Part shown: piece after piece, positions 42,185 to 50,300 of the stretch
How positions within the stretch are numbered: position 1 is the stretch's first letter
Layout of the letters: every line of letters starts with the position of its first letter
NCBI GenBank assembly: GCA_963729275.1
Contig: CAVSNH010000004.1
Span: 434,001 to 498,000, forward strand
Reading direction: 5' to 3'
From: CAVSNH01 sp963729275
GTDB taxonomy: Bacteria > Actinomycetota > Acidimicrobiia > Acidimicrobiales > RAAP-2
Length of the DNA: 64,000 bases
Notes under the pieces: generated by a model
What the model saw: the letters and a program-made list of their open reading frames with translations, nothing else
Databases searched by the model: none
What the model was told of the DNA's origin: nothing
Made by a program: the position numbers and the translations under genes

Positions 42185-43143
42185 ACACCGTTGTCGTGGG
42201 GGCGGTGGCGCTGGTCGTCGCCGTCTGCCTCACCCCGCTGGCCATCACCGCCGCTCGTCGCTTCGATGTCGTCGACCGGCCGGGGACGCTCAAGCCGCAG
42301 TCGGCGCCGGTGCCCTACCTCGGCGGGACCGCTGTTCTCTCCGGAGTGGCCGTGGGGGCGGCGGCGGGGCGGCCGTCGGTGCTCGTCCCCTTGGTCCTCG
42401 CCACCGCCGTCGGCGTGGCCGATGATCGGGCCGGGCTTGGGCCCGTCGTGCGCTTGGTCGGACAGCTGGCCGTCGGCGGGTGCGTGGCCGCCACCGTCCC
42501 CGTGCACCTGGCCGGTGGGCTGGGCGCCGTCCTGGTCGTGACCGTGACCCTGGTGGTGGTCAACGGGGTCAACTTCATCGACGGGCTGGACCTGCTGGCC
42601 GTCGGGGTCGGCGCGGTGGGAGCCGTCGGCTTCGCCCTCGTGCTCCACGGTGCCGGGCGTCAGCTGGCCACGGCTCTGGCCGCCGCCCTGGTGGGCTTCG
42701 GCTGGTACAACCGGCCGCCGGCTCGCATCTACCTGGGGGACGGCGGCTCCTACCTGGTGGGGACGGCCCTCTGTGTGCTGCTGGCCGAGGCGTGGGCGCC
42801 GGGCGTCCCCACCGCCACCGGCGTCGCCGCCCTGGCCTTGGTGGCCGTGCCGGCCGCCGAGGTCGCCTTCGCCGTCGTCCGTCGGCTGCGCGGAGGTGGC
42901 TCGCTCATGAGCGGCGACCGCGGCCACCCCTACGACCGACTCGTGGCCCGGGGCTGGCCCCGGCCGGCGGCGACCGGGGCCTATGCCGCGACCGAGGCGG
43001 TGCTGGCCGCCGGGGCGGTGGCCGCCGCCCATGCCGGGGCCCTCGGCGGGGCCGTGTGCGTGGCGTTGGTCGCCGCCGGGTTGCTCGTGGCCGGGGCGGC
43101 CGCCGCCGGCGCTCTCGCTCCCGACGCCGGGGCGGCTCCGTGA
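42181..43143 (+). CDS. Polyprenyl-phosphate sugar-1-phosphate transferase (WecA/MraY family)
   Basis: 320 residues from the GTG at 42181 that overlaps the GNAT stop. Members link a sugar-1-phosphate from UDP-sugar to undecaprenyl- or decaprenyl-phosphate, starting a lipid-linked glycan. Signatures: GVADDRAG (DD at 81-82), NGVNFIDGLDLLA (N131-D137), RIYLGDGGSYLVG, and the basic loop GDRGHPYDRLVARG. About ten membrane segments, very Ala/Gly/Val-rich. Stop overlaps the next start (GTGA). It is the likely initiating enzyme of the exported glycan. Confidence 0.9.
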   Translation: MNTVVVGAVALVVAVCLTPLAITAARRFDVVDRPGTLKPQSAPVPYLGGTAVLSGVAVGAAAGRPSVLVPLVLATAVGVADDRAGLGPVVRLVGQLAVGGCVAATVPVHLAGGLGAVLVVTVTLVVVNGVNFIDGLDLLAVGVGAVGAVGFALVLHGAGRQLATALAAALVGFGWYNRPPARIYLGDGGSYLVGTALCVLLAEAWAPGVPTATGVAALALVAVPAAEVAFAVVRRLRGGGSLMSGDRGHPYDRLVARGWPRPAATGAYAATEAVLAAGAVAAAHAGALGGAVCVALVAAGLLVAGAAAAGALAPDAGAAP

Positions 43144-44279
43144 GCCGGGTCTATCTTTCGCCGCCCGACGTGGGGCCCGAGGAACGGCGCATGCTCCTCG
43201 AGGCCTTCGACTCCAACTGGATCGCACCGGTCGGGCCCGATCTCGAGGCCTTCGAGGGCGAGCTGGCCGACCGGGTGGGCGTGGAGCACGCGGTGGCCGT
43301 CTCGAGCGGCAGTGCCGCCCTCCACCTCGCCCTTCTCCTGCTCGGTGTGGGGCCCGGCGACGAGGTGCTCGTACCCTCCTTCACCTTCATCGCCACCGCG
43401 GCGGCGGCCACCTACGTCGGGGCCACGCCCGTCTTCGTCGACTGCACCCCCGACAACTGGACGATCGATCCTGCCCTGGTGGCCGAGGAGCTCGACGCCC
43501 GCTCCCGCGGCGCGAGGATGCCGGCCGCGGTGGTCTCCGTCGACCTCTACGGTCAGGCCGCCGACTATGACGAGCTGCTGCCGCTGTGCGCGACAGCCGG
43601 TGTCCCCCTGGTGGCCGATGCGGCCGAGGCCTTGGGGGCGACCTACCGGGGCAAGCCGGCCGGGAGCTTCGGGGAGGCCGCCGTCTTCTCCTTCAACGGG
43701 AACAAGATCATCACCACGAGCGGCGGCGGCATGCTCGTGTCGGATTCCGAGTCGCTGATCTCGAGGGCCCGCCATCTGGCCACCCAGGCCCGCGACCCCT
43801 TCGTCCACTACGAGCACTCGACCATCGGCTACAACTACCGGCTCTCCAACCTGCTGGCCGCCCTCGGGCGGGCCCAGCTGGCCGGGCTCGACCAGCGCAT
43901 CGCCCGCCGGCGGGTCATCAACGAGACCTACCGGGCCGAGCTCGGCGACCTCGACGGCATCGACTTCATGCCGGTGGCTGACTACGGCGAGCCCAACTGG
44001 TGGCTGACCTGCATGCTGGTCGACCCGGATCGTTTCGGGATGGATCGCGAGGAGATCCGCCTGGCCCTCGAGGGCCAGGACATCGAGTCCCGACCGACCT
44101 GGAAGCCCCTCCACCTCCAGCCCGTGTTCGCCGAGGCTCGGGTCGTGGGCGGAAGCTGCTGTGCCACGATCTTCGAGCGCGGGCTCTGCCTGCCGACCGG
44201 ATCCAACCTCGACGACGGCGACCTCGGTCGCGTCATCGAGGTGGTCCGGAGTCTTTCCCGGGGGCGACGGCCAGGCTGA
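43140..44279 (+). CDS. DegT/DnrJ/EryC1 PLP-dependent sugar aminotransferase
   Basis: 379 residues from the GTG at 43140 overlapping the previous stop. PLP enzymes of this family aminate keto-sugar nucleotides. The PLP-binding Lys is K189 in SFNGNKIITTSGGGML, a version typical of PglE/LegC-type 4-aminotransferases. D160 (VADAAEALGA) would pair with the pyridine nitrogen. Other elements: SSGSAALHLAL, PSFTFIATAAA, TIGYNYRLSNLLAALGRAQL. With the GNAT and the lipid-linked sugar transferase it forms an amino-sugar initiation module; no 4,6-dehydratase is in the window, so the keto-sugar must come from elsewhere. Confidence 0.92.
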   Translation: MSRVYLSPPDVGPEERRMLLEAFDSNWIAPVGPDLEAFEGELADRVGVEHAVAVSSGSAALHLALLLLGVGPGDEVLVPSFTFIATAAAATYVGATPVFVDCTPDNWTIDPALVAEELDARSRGARMPAAVVSVDLYGQAADYDELLPLCATAGVPLVADAAEALGATYRGKPAGSFGEAAVFSFNGNKIITTSGGGMLVSDSESLISRARHLATQARDPFVHYEHSTIGYNYRLSNLLAALGRAQLAGLDQRIARRRVINETYRAELGDLDGIDFMPVADYGEPNWWLTCMLVDPDRFGMDREEIRLALEGQDIESRPTWKPLHLQPVFAEARVVGGSCCATIFERGLCLPTGSNLDDGDLGRVIEVVRSLSRGRRPG

Positions 44280-44342
44280 GCGGGCCTCCGCCGCCGGTGC
44301 CGGGTGCGCCTCTTGCGCCGCGTCGGGTGCGCTGACCTGCCG

Positions 44343-44348
44343 TATCAT
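44343..44348 (+). promoter_or_regulatory. -10 box (TATCAT) for leaderless WbsX-methyltransferase mRNA
   Basis: TATCAT ends exactly six bases before the ATG at 44355, so transcription would start at the A of the start codon. No Shine-Dalgarno site is possible in this arrangement, and the GAAGG directly before the ATG is too close to act as one. Confidence 0.55.
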
Positions 44349-44354
44349 CGAAGG

Positions 44355-46502
44355 ATGGAAGCCGAGGGGGGCGAGGCCGGGCACCCGGTCAACATGCCGA
44401 AGGCGCTGGCCTTCTACCTGCCCCAGTTCCACCCCATCCCCGAGAACGACGAATGGTGGGGCATGGGCTTCACCGAGTGGACCAACGTGATGCGGGCCCG
44501 TCCTCTCTTCCCCGGTCACTATCAGCCCCATGTGCCCGGCGAGCTCGGCTACTACGACCTGCGGGTGCCCGAGGTGCGGGCCGCCCAGGCCGAGCTGGCC
44601 CGCTCCCATGGGATCGCCGGCTTCGTCTACTACCACTACTGGTTCAACGGACAGCAGCTCCTCGAGCGACCCTTCGACGAGGTGCTGGCCTCCGGCCAGC
44701 CCGACTTCCCCTTCGCCTTGTGCTGGGCCAACGAGGAGTGGACACGTAACTGGGATGCCGAGTCCGGGACCGTGCTGATGCCGCAGGAGTACAGCGACGC
44801 CGACGATCTGGCCCACATCCGGTGGCTCGCCACTGCCTTCGCCGATGACCGGTACATCAAGATCGACGGCCGGCCGCTCATGCTCGTCTACCGGGTCCCC
44901 GAGCTGCCGGATCCCAAGCGCACGGCCGACACCTGGCGGACCGAGGCCCAGCGGCTGGGCTACCCGGACCTGTACCTGTGCTGGGTCGAGAGCAGAGGAA
45001 GGCCGCAGGGAGGTCCGGAGCAGTTCGGCATGGACGCCACCGTCGGGTTCAGACCCCATCACCCCGAACAGGTCCAACTCCCGGTGCGGACCGCTCGGGG
45101 CCACCACCTCTACGACTACCCGGACTCGGCCCGTCGCGAGATGGATCGACTGGTGACCCCCTGGAAGCGGTTCCCGTCGGTCATGGTCCAGTGGGACAAC
45201 ACCGCCCGTCGGCCCGTCGGCGCCTCCATCTTCTGCGACGCCACGCCTGATGTGTACCAACACTGGCTCGGGTACACCGCGGCGTCGGTGGCCACGGTGC
45301 GGCCCGACGAGAACTATGTCTTCGTCGTGGCCTGGAACGAGTGGGCGGAGGGAAACCACCTCGAGCCGGACGAGCGCTACGGGCGTGCCTTCCTCGAGGC
45401 CACCCGAGCCGTGTTGCTCGACTCCGAGCCCGTGGACCTCGTCGACTTCAAGGCCCGGCCCCGGTCCAACGAAGTGGCGACTCGACGACAGGCGGGCTTC
45501 CAGTACGTGTACCCGTACCGACACGAGGGTTCCCTGGCCAACGTGGCCGGTCTCGTGCGGGACGTCGTCTCGGATCCTGCCGAGATGGTCGTGGACCTCG
45601 GCGCCGGGACGGGGGTCATTGCCCCCGTCCTGACGGAGTCGGGGCTTCGATATCACGGATTCGACGTGCACGAGCGTGCCGTACGGCTCCTTCACGAATC
45701 CGGGATGGCGGCGACAGAATGCGACCTCCGGGACCTCGACGCCGTACCGCGCGCCCTCGGCCAGGTCGAGCCGGTCGGTGCGCTCCTGCTCCTCGACGTG
45801 ATCGAACACCTGACCGACCCACACCTGCTGCTGTCGGCACTGTCCGACTGGGCCATCAAGCACGGCGAGCCCGGGCTCGTCGTCTCGGTCCCCAACATCA
45901 CCCACTTCGACGTGGGCTTCCGGCTTCTCTGCGGCCAATGGAACATGACGGAGACCGGGCTCCTCGACAGCACCCACCTTCGCTTCTTCACGGCCGCGTC
46001 CCTCGAACGGATGTTGGCCCGCTGTGGATGGCAGATCGTCGCTCGAGACGATTTCGAGGCGGTTCGGACCGATCAGTACGATGCCCAGTTGAACGACGGG
46101 ATCCCGGCCGAGATGGTCGGTGCACTGCGAGTGCTGGCCGAGACCTACAACCCCGATTCGGCCGTGAAGCAGTTCGTGTGGGCCCTCGAGCCGGTTCGGG
46201 TCGAGGACCCACCCCTCACGTTCCTCGAAGCCGTCGGTGCCCCCGAGGTGGCGGTGGGGGGCGAGTCGGAGGCGGGCGATCCGACCAGCGACGGATCCCT
46301 TCGCGCCTATCTGGACTCGATCGGGATCCTCACGAGCGAGATCCGCCGCCGAAGCCAGGTGCCGGCCCCGACCGGTCAGCGGGACCGGGTGCCCGCCTTT
46401 GCCCGATCGAGCGCCCTCCCGCGGTGGAAACGAACGGCGCTCGCCGTCGTGTACTCGATACCGGGTCTGAGGGAGCTGTTCGAGCGGCACTACTCGAAGT
46501 GA
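44355..46502 (+). CDS. WbsX/GH99-like glycosyltransferase-hydrolase domain fused to SAM methyltransferase
   Basis: 715 residues. The N-terminal ~370 residues are a WbsX domain, found in polysaccharide loci and related to GH99 endo-mannosidases: FYLPQFHPIPENDEWWGMGF, GFVYYHYWFNGQQLL, CWANEEWTRNWD and WNEWAEGNHLEP. From about residue 410 there is a Rossmann methyltransferase: VVDLGAGTGVIAP, FDVHERAVRLL, LLLDVIEHLTDP. The last ~100 residues are low complexity. Starts at ATG 44355, fixed by the -10 box. Its stop overlaps the next start (GTGA). The two activities may trim or add a sugar and methylate it; such bifunctional polypeptides are not something I can match to a characterised enzyme. Confidence 0.82.
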   Translation: MEAEGGEAGHPVNMPKALAFYLPQFHPIPENDEWWGMGFTEWTNVMRARPLFPGHYQPHVPGELGYYDLRVPEVRAAQAELARSHGIAGFVYYHYWFNGQQLLERPFDEVLASGQPDFPFALCWANEEWTRNWDAESGTVLMPQEYSDADDLAHIRWLATAFADDRYIKIDGRPLMLVYRVPELPDPKRTADTWRTEAQRLGYPDLYLCWVESRGRPQGGPEQFGMDATVGFRPHHPEQVQLPVRTARGHHLYDYPDSARREMDRLVTPWKRFPSVMVQWDNTARRPVGASIFCDATPDVYQHWLGYTAASVATVRPDENYVFVVAWNEWAEGNHLEPDERYGRAFLEATRAVLLDSEPVDLVDFKARPRSNEVATRRQAGFQYVYPYRHEGSLANVAGLVRDVVSDPAEMVVDLGAGTGVIAPVLTESGLRYHGFDVHERAVRLLHESGMAATECDLRDLDAVPRALGQVEPVGALLLLDVIEHLTDPHLLLSALSDWAIKHGEPGLVVSVPNITHFDVGFRLLCGQWNMTETGLLDSTHLRFFTAASLERMLARCGWQIVARDDFEAVRTDQYDAQLNDGIPAEMVGALRVLAETYNPDSAVKQFVWALEPVRVEDPPLTFLEAVGAPEVAVGGESEAGDPTSDGSLRAYLDSIGILTSEIRRRSQVPAPTGQRDRVPAFARSSALPRWKRTALAVVYSIPGLRELFERHYSK

Positions 46503-47512
46503 TCGGCCAGCGCGTGACGGACTCCTCGAGTCGCTGGATCCTGACCGTCGGCATGCACCGGAGTGGAACCTCGGCCGCCGCCGGCACCCTCGGAGAGCTC
46601 GGGGCGGCGCTTCCCAGGGCGGAGGACAGGGTCGAGTGGCGAGCCAGCAATCCGGAACACCACGAGAGCCTGTCGGCCACGATCCACAACGAACGGTTGC
46701 TTCAGGCGCTCGGGGGGGCGTGGGACGCTCCCCCGATCCTCCGCCAGCACTGGGCCCACACGGCGGCCGTCGTCGCCGGAGGCGCCTCCTCGGCGCTCCT
46801 CCGAGCGGCGTTCCCGGTCTCGACCCCGGCGGCATGGAAGGACCCTCGGCTGTGTCTGCTCCTGCCCTATTGGCGGATGGTGCTCACCGGTCCGATGAAC
46901 GCGCTCTTCGTGTGGCGACGGCCAGGCGCCGTCGCCCGATCCCTCCAATCGCGGGACCAGATACCGGTGAGCGACGGGCTCGCCCTCTGGGAGCGCTACA
47001 ACCGCATGGCCGTCCAGAACCTCGAGGGGATGACCGTCCTCGTCGTCGACTACGACTCGATGGTCGACGATCCTCGAGGGTTCGCCAGCTCGTGCCAGAC
47101 GTGGTTCGGGCTCGGTGAGCGACGCCGGGAGCCAACGGCCCCCATCCGTCCGCAATTGCGACACCATTCGGCCGTGGCCTCTCCGATCGACCTCTCGGCC
47201 CAGCAGCAGCGACTGTGGTCGTGCCTCGAGCAGATCACGTCCGGCCACGCCGTGTTCCCCACGGTGGACCTGGGTGAAGAGACACCGGATGTGGAGCCGG
47301 CGTTCGAGCGGCGGCGTCAGGCGGCCCGTCGACGACGAGAGCGCGAGGCTGCCAACCGAACCTACTTTGCCATGAGGTCAGAGCTGCTCGAGACCCGCAA
47401 GGCCCTCCGCCGGATCCAGGCCTCGACGACCTGGCGGTTGACCCAGCCCCTCCGGCGGGTCGTCGGTCACCTCGAGCGAACCCGCCGAAGCCTCGGCATC
47501 GGTCCATCCTGA
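46499..47512 (+). CDS. Sulfotransferase-like protein with basic coiled C-terminal tail
   Basis: 337 residues from the GTG at 46499 that overlaps the upstream stop (GTGA). The PAPS 5'-phosphosulfate loop is VGMHRSGTSAAAGTLGELG (R21-SGTS), and VWRRPGAVARSLQSRD has the Arg and Ser that bind the 3'-phosphate. The last ~70 residues are basic and helical (RRRQAARRRREREAANRTYF) and end in STTWRLTQPLRRVVGHL, a tail found in enzymes of surface polysaccharide clusters. Its stop overlaps the next start by one base (TGATG). Likely transfers sulfate to the growing glycan. Confidence 0.8.
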   Translation: MIGQRVTDSSSRWILTVGMHRSGTSAAAGTLGELGAALPRAEDRVEWRASNPEHHESLSATIHNERLLQALGGAWDAPPILRQHWAHTAAVVAGGASSALLRAAFPVSTPAAWKDPRLCLLLPYWRMVLTGPMNALFVWRRPGAVARSLQSRDQIPVSDGLALWERYNRMAVQNLEGMTVLVVDYDSMVDDPRGFASSCQTWFGLGERRREPTAPIRPQLRHHSAVASPIDLSAQQQRLWSCLEQITSGHAVFPTVDLGEETPDVEPAFERRRQAARRRREREAANRTYFAMRSELLETRKALRRIQASTTWRLTQPLRRVVGHLERTRRSLGIGPS

Positions 47513-48386
47513 TGTCCGACTTCGCTCGCTCCGTCTTCAGGGCGCTCCCGGACCCGGTCCAGGGAAAGATCCTCCACCGGACGGGCCGACTGGCCCCATG
47601 GGCCGACGGTCGGCCGCCACCGGCGCCCCCGTGCCCGCCAGGGATGACGACCGGCCCTCCGGACTTCGTGGGCGTCGGGGTTCCGAAGGCCGGGACCTCG
47701 TGGTGGTTCAGCCTCATCGAGGCCCACCCCGACGTGACCAGCCCGCCCGGGAAGGAGCTCAACTACTTCAACCGGTACTTCTTCCGGCGGGAGGCCGAGG
47801 GCGCCATCGGAAACGACGAGCTCCGCGCCTACCACGCCTTCTTCCCCCGGCCGGCCGGGGCGGTGACCGGCGAGTGGACGCCGTCGTACCTCTTCTCCTA
47901 CCGCCTCCCCCCATCCTGCGACGGGTGGCGCCCGGCGCCAAGGTGCTCGTCCTCCTGCGGGACCCGGTGGACCGCTACCGGTCGGACATCTCCCGAACCA
48001 TGGCCCGGCGCCGGTTGCGCAACACTCGCTACAAGGGGTTGGCCCGGGGCATCTACACCCCCGAGCTCGCTCCCTGGGAGGCGGTCTACGGGCCCGAGGA
48101 GATGCTCGTCCTCCAGTACGAGGCGTGCACCCGCCACCCAGCCAGCCAGCTGGCCGCCACCTACCGCTTCCTCGGGCTCGACGACTCCTTCCAGCCCCCT
48201 CGGCTGGGGGCCCTCGTCAATGAGACCAAGGCCAAACGCCCCGTCTCCCCTGGATTCGAACGGCTGCTGGTCGAGCTGTACGAGCCCGACGTGGTCGCCC
48301 TGGCCCGCCGCTACCCGCAGATCGACCTCCACCTCTGGCCGCACTTCCGCCACCTGGCCGGCGGTGCCGACGCGTCGGCCGACTGA
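47512..48386 (+). pseudogene. Sulfotransferase interrupted by a one-base frameshift in a C6 tract
   Basis: Starts at ATG 47512 and reads in one frame to FSYRLPP. The 3' half continues in another frame from about 47907 (ILRRVAPGAKVLVLLRDPVD) to the TGA at 48384-48386. Adding one C to the C6 tract at 47907-47912 restores an uninterrupted 291-residue protein that aligns with the paralogues at 51196 and 58041. The PAPS loop is intact (GVGVPKAGTSWW, K59), as is the second site (LRDPVDRYRSDISR). It is therefore either functional with a sequencing error, a phase-variable gene, or a fresh pseudogene. Start overlaps the previous stop (TGATG). Confidence 0.8.
47907..47912 (+). repeat. C6 tract at the frameshift
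   Basis: Six cytosines directly after CGCCT; seven would keep the sulfotransferase frame open (LPPILRRVAP). Confidence 0.75.
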
Positions 48387-48410
48387 TGGTGGAGGGCGCC
48401 GCGCCCGTCG

Positions 48411-49247
48411 TCAGGGAGCGGCGTTCCGCTCCTTGAGCGGCTCGACCGGGTAGCGCATGCCGAGACGTCCCCGGGCGCCGTCGACGAGCCCGCGCACCAT
48501 CACCCACAACCGCTCCAACCGACCGTGGTGCTCGCGCACGAGGGCGCGTGCGAAGAGCAGGGTGACATTGCGCGGGTAGCGACCAACCTTGTGCTTCACG
48601 TGCAAGTGCACATAGAGCATGTTGCGCGCCTCGTAATAGTATTTCCAGAGCGGGACTGGCCCACCCTGCCGCACGGCATCGTGGTTGACGACCGCGTCTT
48701 TCGCCACCTGCCGTGGGTAGCCCGCCTCGGGGATGCGCCACTGCAGGTACTCGGTGTCCTCGGCCCACCAGAAGAGCTCGGCCATGGGCAGGCCGACATC
48801 CTCGATGATCTCACGGGCCACGACGAAGCCGCACCACGACGGCCACACGTCGAGCGAGCCGTCGCGCTGGCGGGAGACGGGGAAGACGAAGGCAATGCCC
48901 GGGTCCTCGGCCGCCGCTGCCCACAGCCGCTCGAGGCAGTTCGGCTCCGGGCGCATGTCGTCGTCGAGCACCCAGGCATGGGTGGCGTCGGACGCCAGGA
49001 ATTCGCCGAGCGCCTGGGCGTAGCCTCCGGCCGGTCCCGTATTGGTGGCCGACCGCATCACCACCACGGGGACGCGGCCACCGATGCTGGGCAGGACGCC
49101 GACCGGCGGCTGGCTGGCATTGTCCACCACCAGGACGGCGTCGGTCTGGCGGGTCTGGGCGGCAATGGCGGCCAGGCACCGCTCGAGGCTGGCTGGCGCG
49201 TTGTGAGTGAGCACGAGGGCCATGACCTTCGGTGCCACTCGGCTCAC
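48411..49247 (-). CDS. Family 2 glycosyltransferase (GlfT1-like)
   Basis: 278 residues from the GTG at 49247, which overlaps the upstream methyltransferase stop (GTGA); a longer frame to 49340 would cut into that gene. GT-A fold: MALVLTHNAPASLERCL, then SATNTGPAGGYAQAL and the metal-binding WVLDDDMRPEPN (DDD), followed by WWAEDTEYLQWR. The N-x-G-x-x-GG element before the DDD motif resembles galactofuranosyl- and rhamnosyltransferases such as GlfT1, but donor and acceptor are not known. Last gene of a four-gene minus-strand operon with two sulfotransferases and a methyltransferase. Confidence 0.85.
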   Translation of the reverse strand: MSRVAPKVMALVLTHNAPASLERCLAAIAAQTRQTDAVLVVDNASQPPVGVLPSIGGRVPVVVMRSATNTGPAGGYAQALGEFLASDATHAWVLDDDMRPEPNCLERLWAAAAEDPGIAFVFPVSRQRDGSLDVWPSWCGFVVAREIIEDVGLPMAELFWWAEDTEYLQWRIPEAGYPRQVAKDAVVNHDAVRQGGPVPLWKYYYEARNMLYVHLHVKHKVGRYPRNVTLLFARALVREHHGRLERLWVMVRGLVDGARGRLGMRYPVEPLKERNAAP

Positions 49248-50227
49248 GCCTCGGCTCCGGTTTCGGGCTTGCGGGCGAGCACGAACCACCCCGTCTCGTC
49301 GCGGGCGGCTTCGACCACCAGCCCGGCGTCGGCGAACCACGGCTCCAGCTCTGACCAGACGTAACGGTGCTCGACCGGTGCGCTCAGCCGGTCGAAGGTG
49401 TCGAGCACCAGGCTGCGGAAGGGCTTGCCCCGGTAGGCATCCATGGGCAGGCGACGGAGGGCGCCGACGGAGAACCGGTCGCCCACCTCCCCGGGGACGA
49501 CCACCGCGACGTAGAGGGCGGCGGCGATGGGGGTGGTGAGCACCCGGAGCCGGCGGTGAGGCATGCGCGTGGTCAGGCGGCGGAGGGCGGCGGCGGCGGC
49601 CAGCGCGGTCGCCCGCAGGCCAGCTCGTGGCGGGCGGCTGTAGAGATAGAGCAGCACACGTCCACCGGGAGCCAGATGGCGGACCAGACGTTCGAAGCCG
49701 GCCCGCGGGTCGTCGAGATGGTGGAGGACACCGAGGCTGGCGATGAAATCGAAACGCTCGGCGGCGAAGGGAGCGGTACGTAAATCGGACTTGACGACGA
49801 GCACGTTGTCGAAGTCAGCCAGGTTGCGGGCCGCGGCACAGACGGCGCTCGACCCGTCGAGGGCGGCCAACGCCGCCAAGTGCGGGGCCAAAAAACGCGT
49901 GTAGCGGCCCTTCCCGCAACCGGCGTCGAGGCCTACCTTGTCGGCCAGGCCGGTAAGGTCGACGTCCCGGAAGTACACGTCGGCGAATCCCGCGTCCTCT
50001 TCGCGCACGTCGTCGAAATTGTTCCACTCGAAACCGAAGCTCTCGAGCGTGCGGTCGGTCGAGCCGCCGAAGGACGACCAGGCGAAGCAGTCGAGATAAC
50101 CGTCACGGATGGGGTGGACGTGACCGGCGGAGCAACCGATGCCCTGGCCCCCTTGGCGCTCCTCGACCTGTCGCGAGCACTCGGGGCACACCAGGCGGTC
50201 GACGATCGGCTGCGGAATTACCTGCAT
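49244..50227 (-). CDS. SAM-dependent methyltransferase with N-terminal Trm112-like zinc segment
   Basis: 327 residues from the ATG at 50227 (AGGGG four bases upstream); ATG at 50245 with AAAGGG upstream is a close alternative. The N-terminus has RLVCPECSRQVEE and GIGCSAGHVHPI, the two halves of a Trm112p-like zinc-binding segment. Then a class I methyltransferase: GLDAGCGKGRYTRFLAP, LDGSSAV, FIASLGVLHHLDDPRAGFERL, LAPGGRVLLYLYS. Such methyltransferases modify sugars in polysaccharide loci. Its stop overlaps the GT2 start, so both are coupled. Confidence 0.85.
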   Translation of the reverse strand: MQVIPQPIVDRLVCPECSRQVEERQGGQGIGCSAGHVHPIRDGYLDCFAWSSFGGSTDRTLESFGFEWNNFDDVREEDAGFADVYFRDVDLTGLADKVGLDAGCGKGRYTRFLAPHLAALAALDGSSAVCAAARNLADFDNVLVVKSDLRTAPFAAERFDFIASLGVLHHLDDPRAGFERLVRHLAPGGRVLLYLYSRPPRAGLRATALAAAAALRRLTTRMPHRRLRVLTTPIAAALYVAVVVPGEVGDRFSVGALRRLPMDAYRGKPFRSLVLDTFDRLSAPVEHRYVWSELEPWFADAGLVVEAARDETGWFVLARKPETGAEA

Positions 50228-50300
50228 CGTGCCCCTGGGCTCCATTCCCGTCCCTTTCCGCCGAATGGACTAGAGCACGACACTACCGCCCGAGACCCGG

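Noticed and set aside
42981..46835. A 1284-codon open frame on the minus strand antisense to the aminotransferase and WbsX genes
   Set aside because: It is rich in Gly, Arg, Pro, His and Glu with no domain, and lies exactly opposite recognised genes; long antisense frames are expected in GC-rich DNA.
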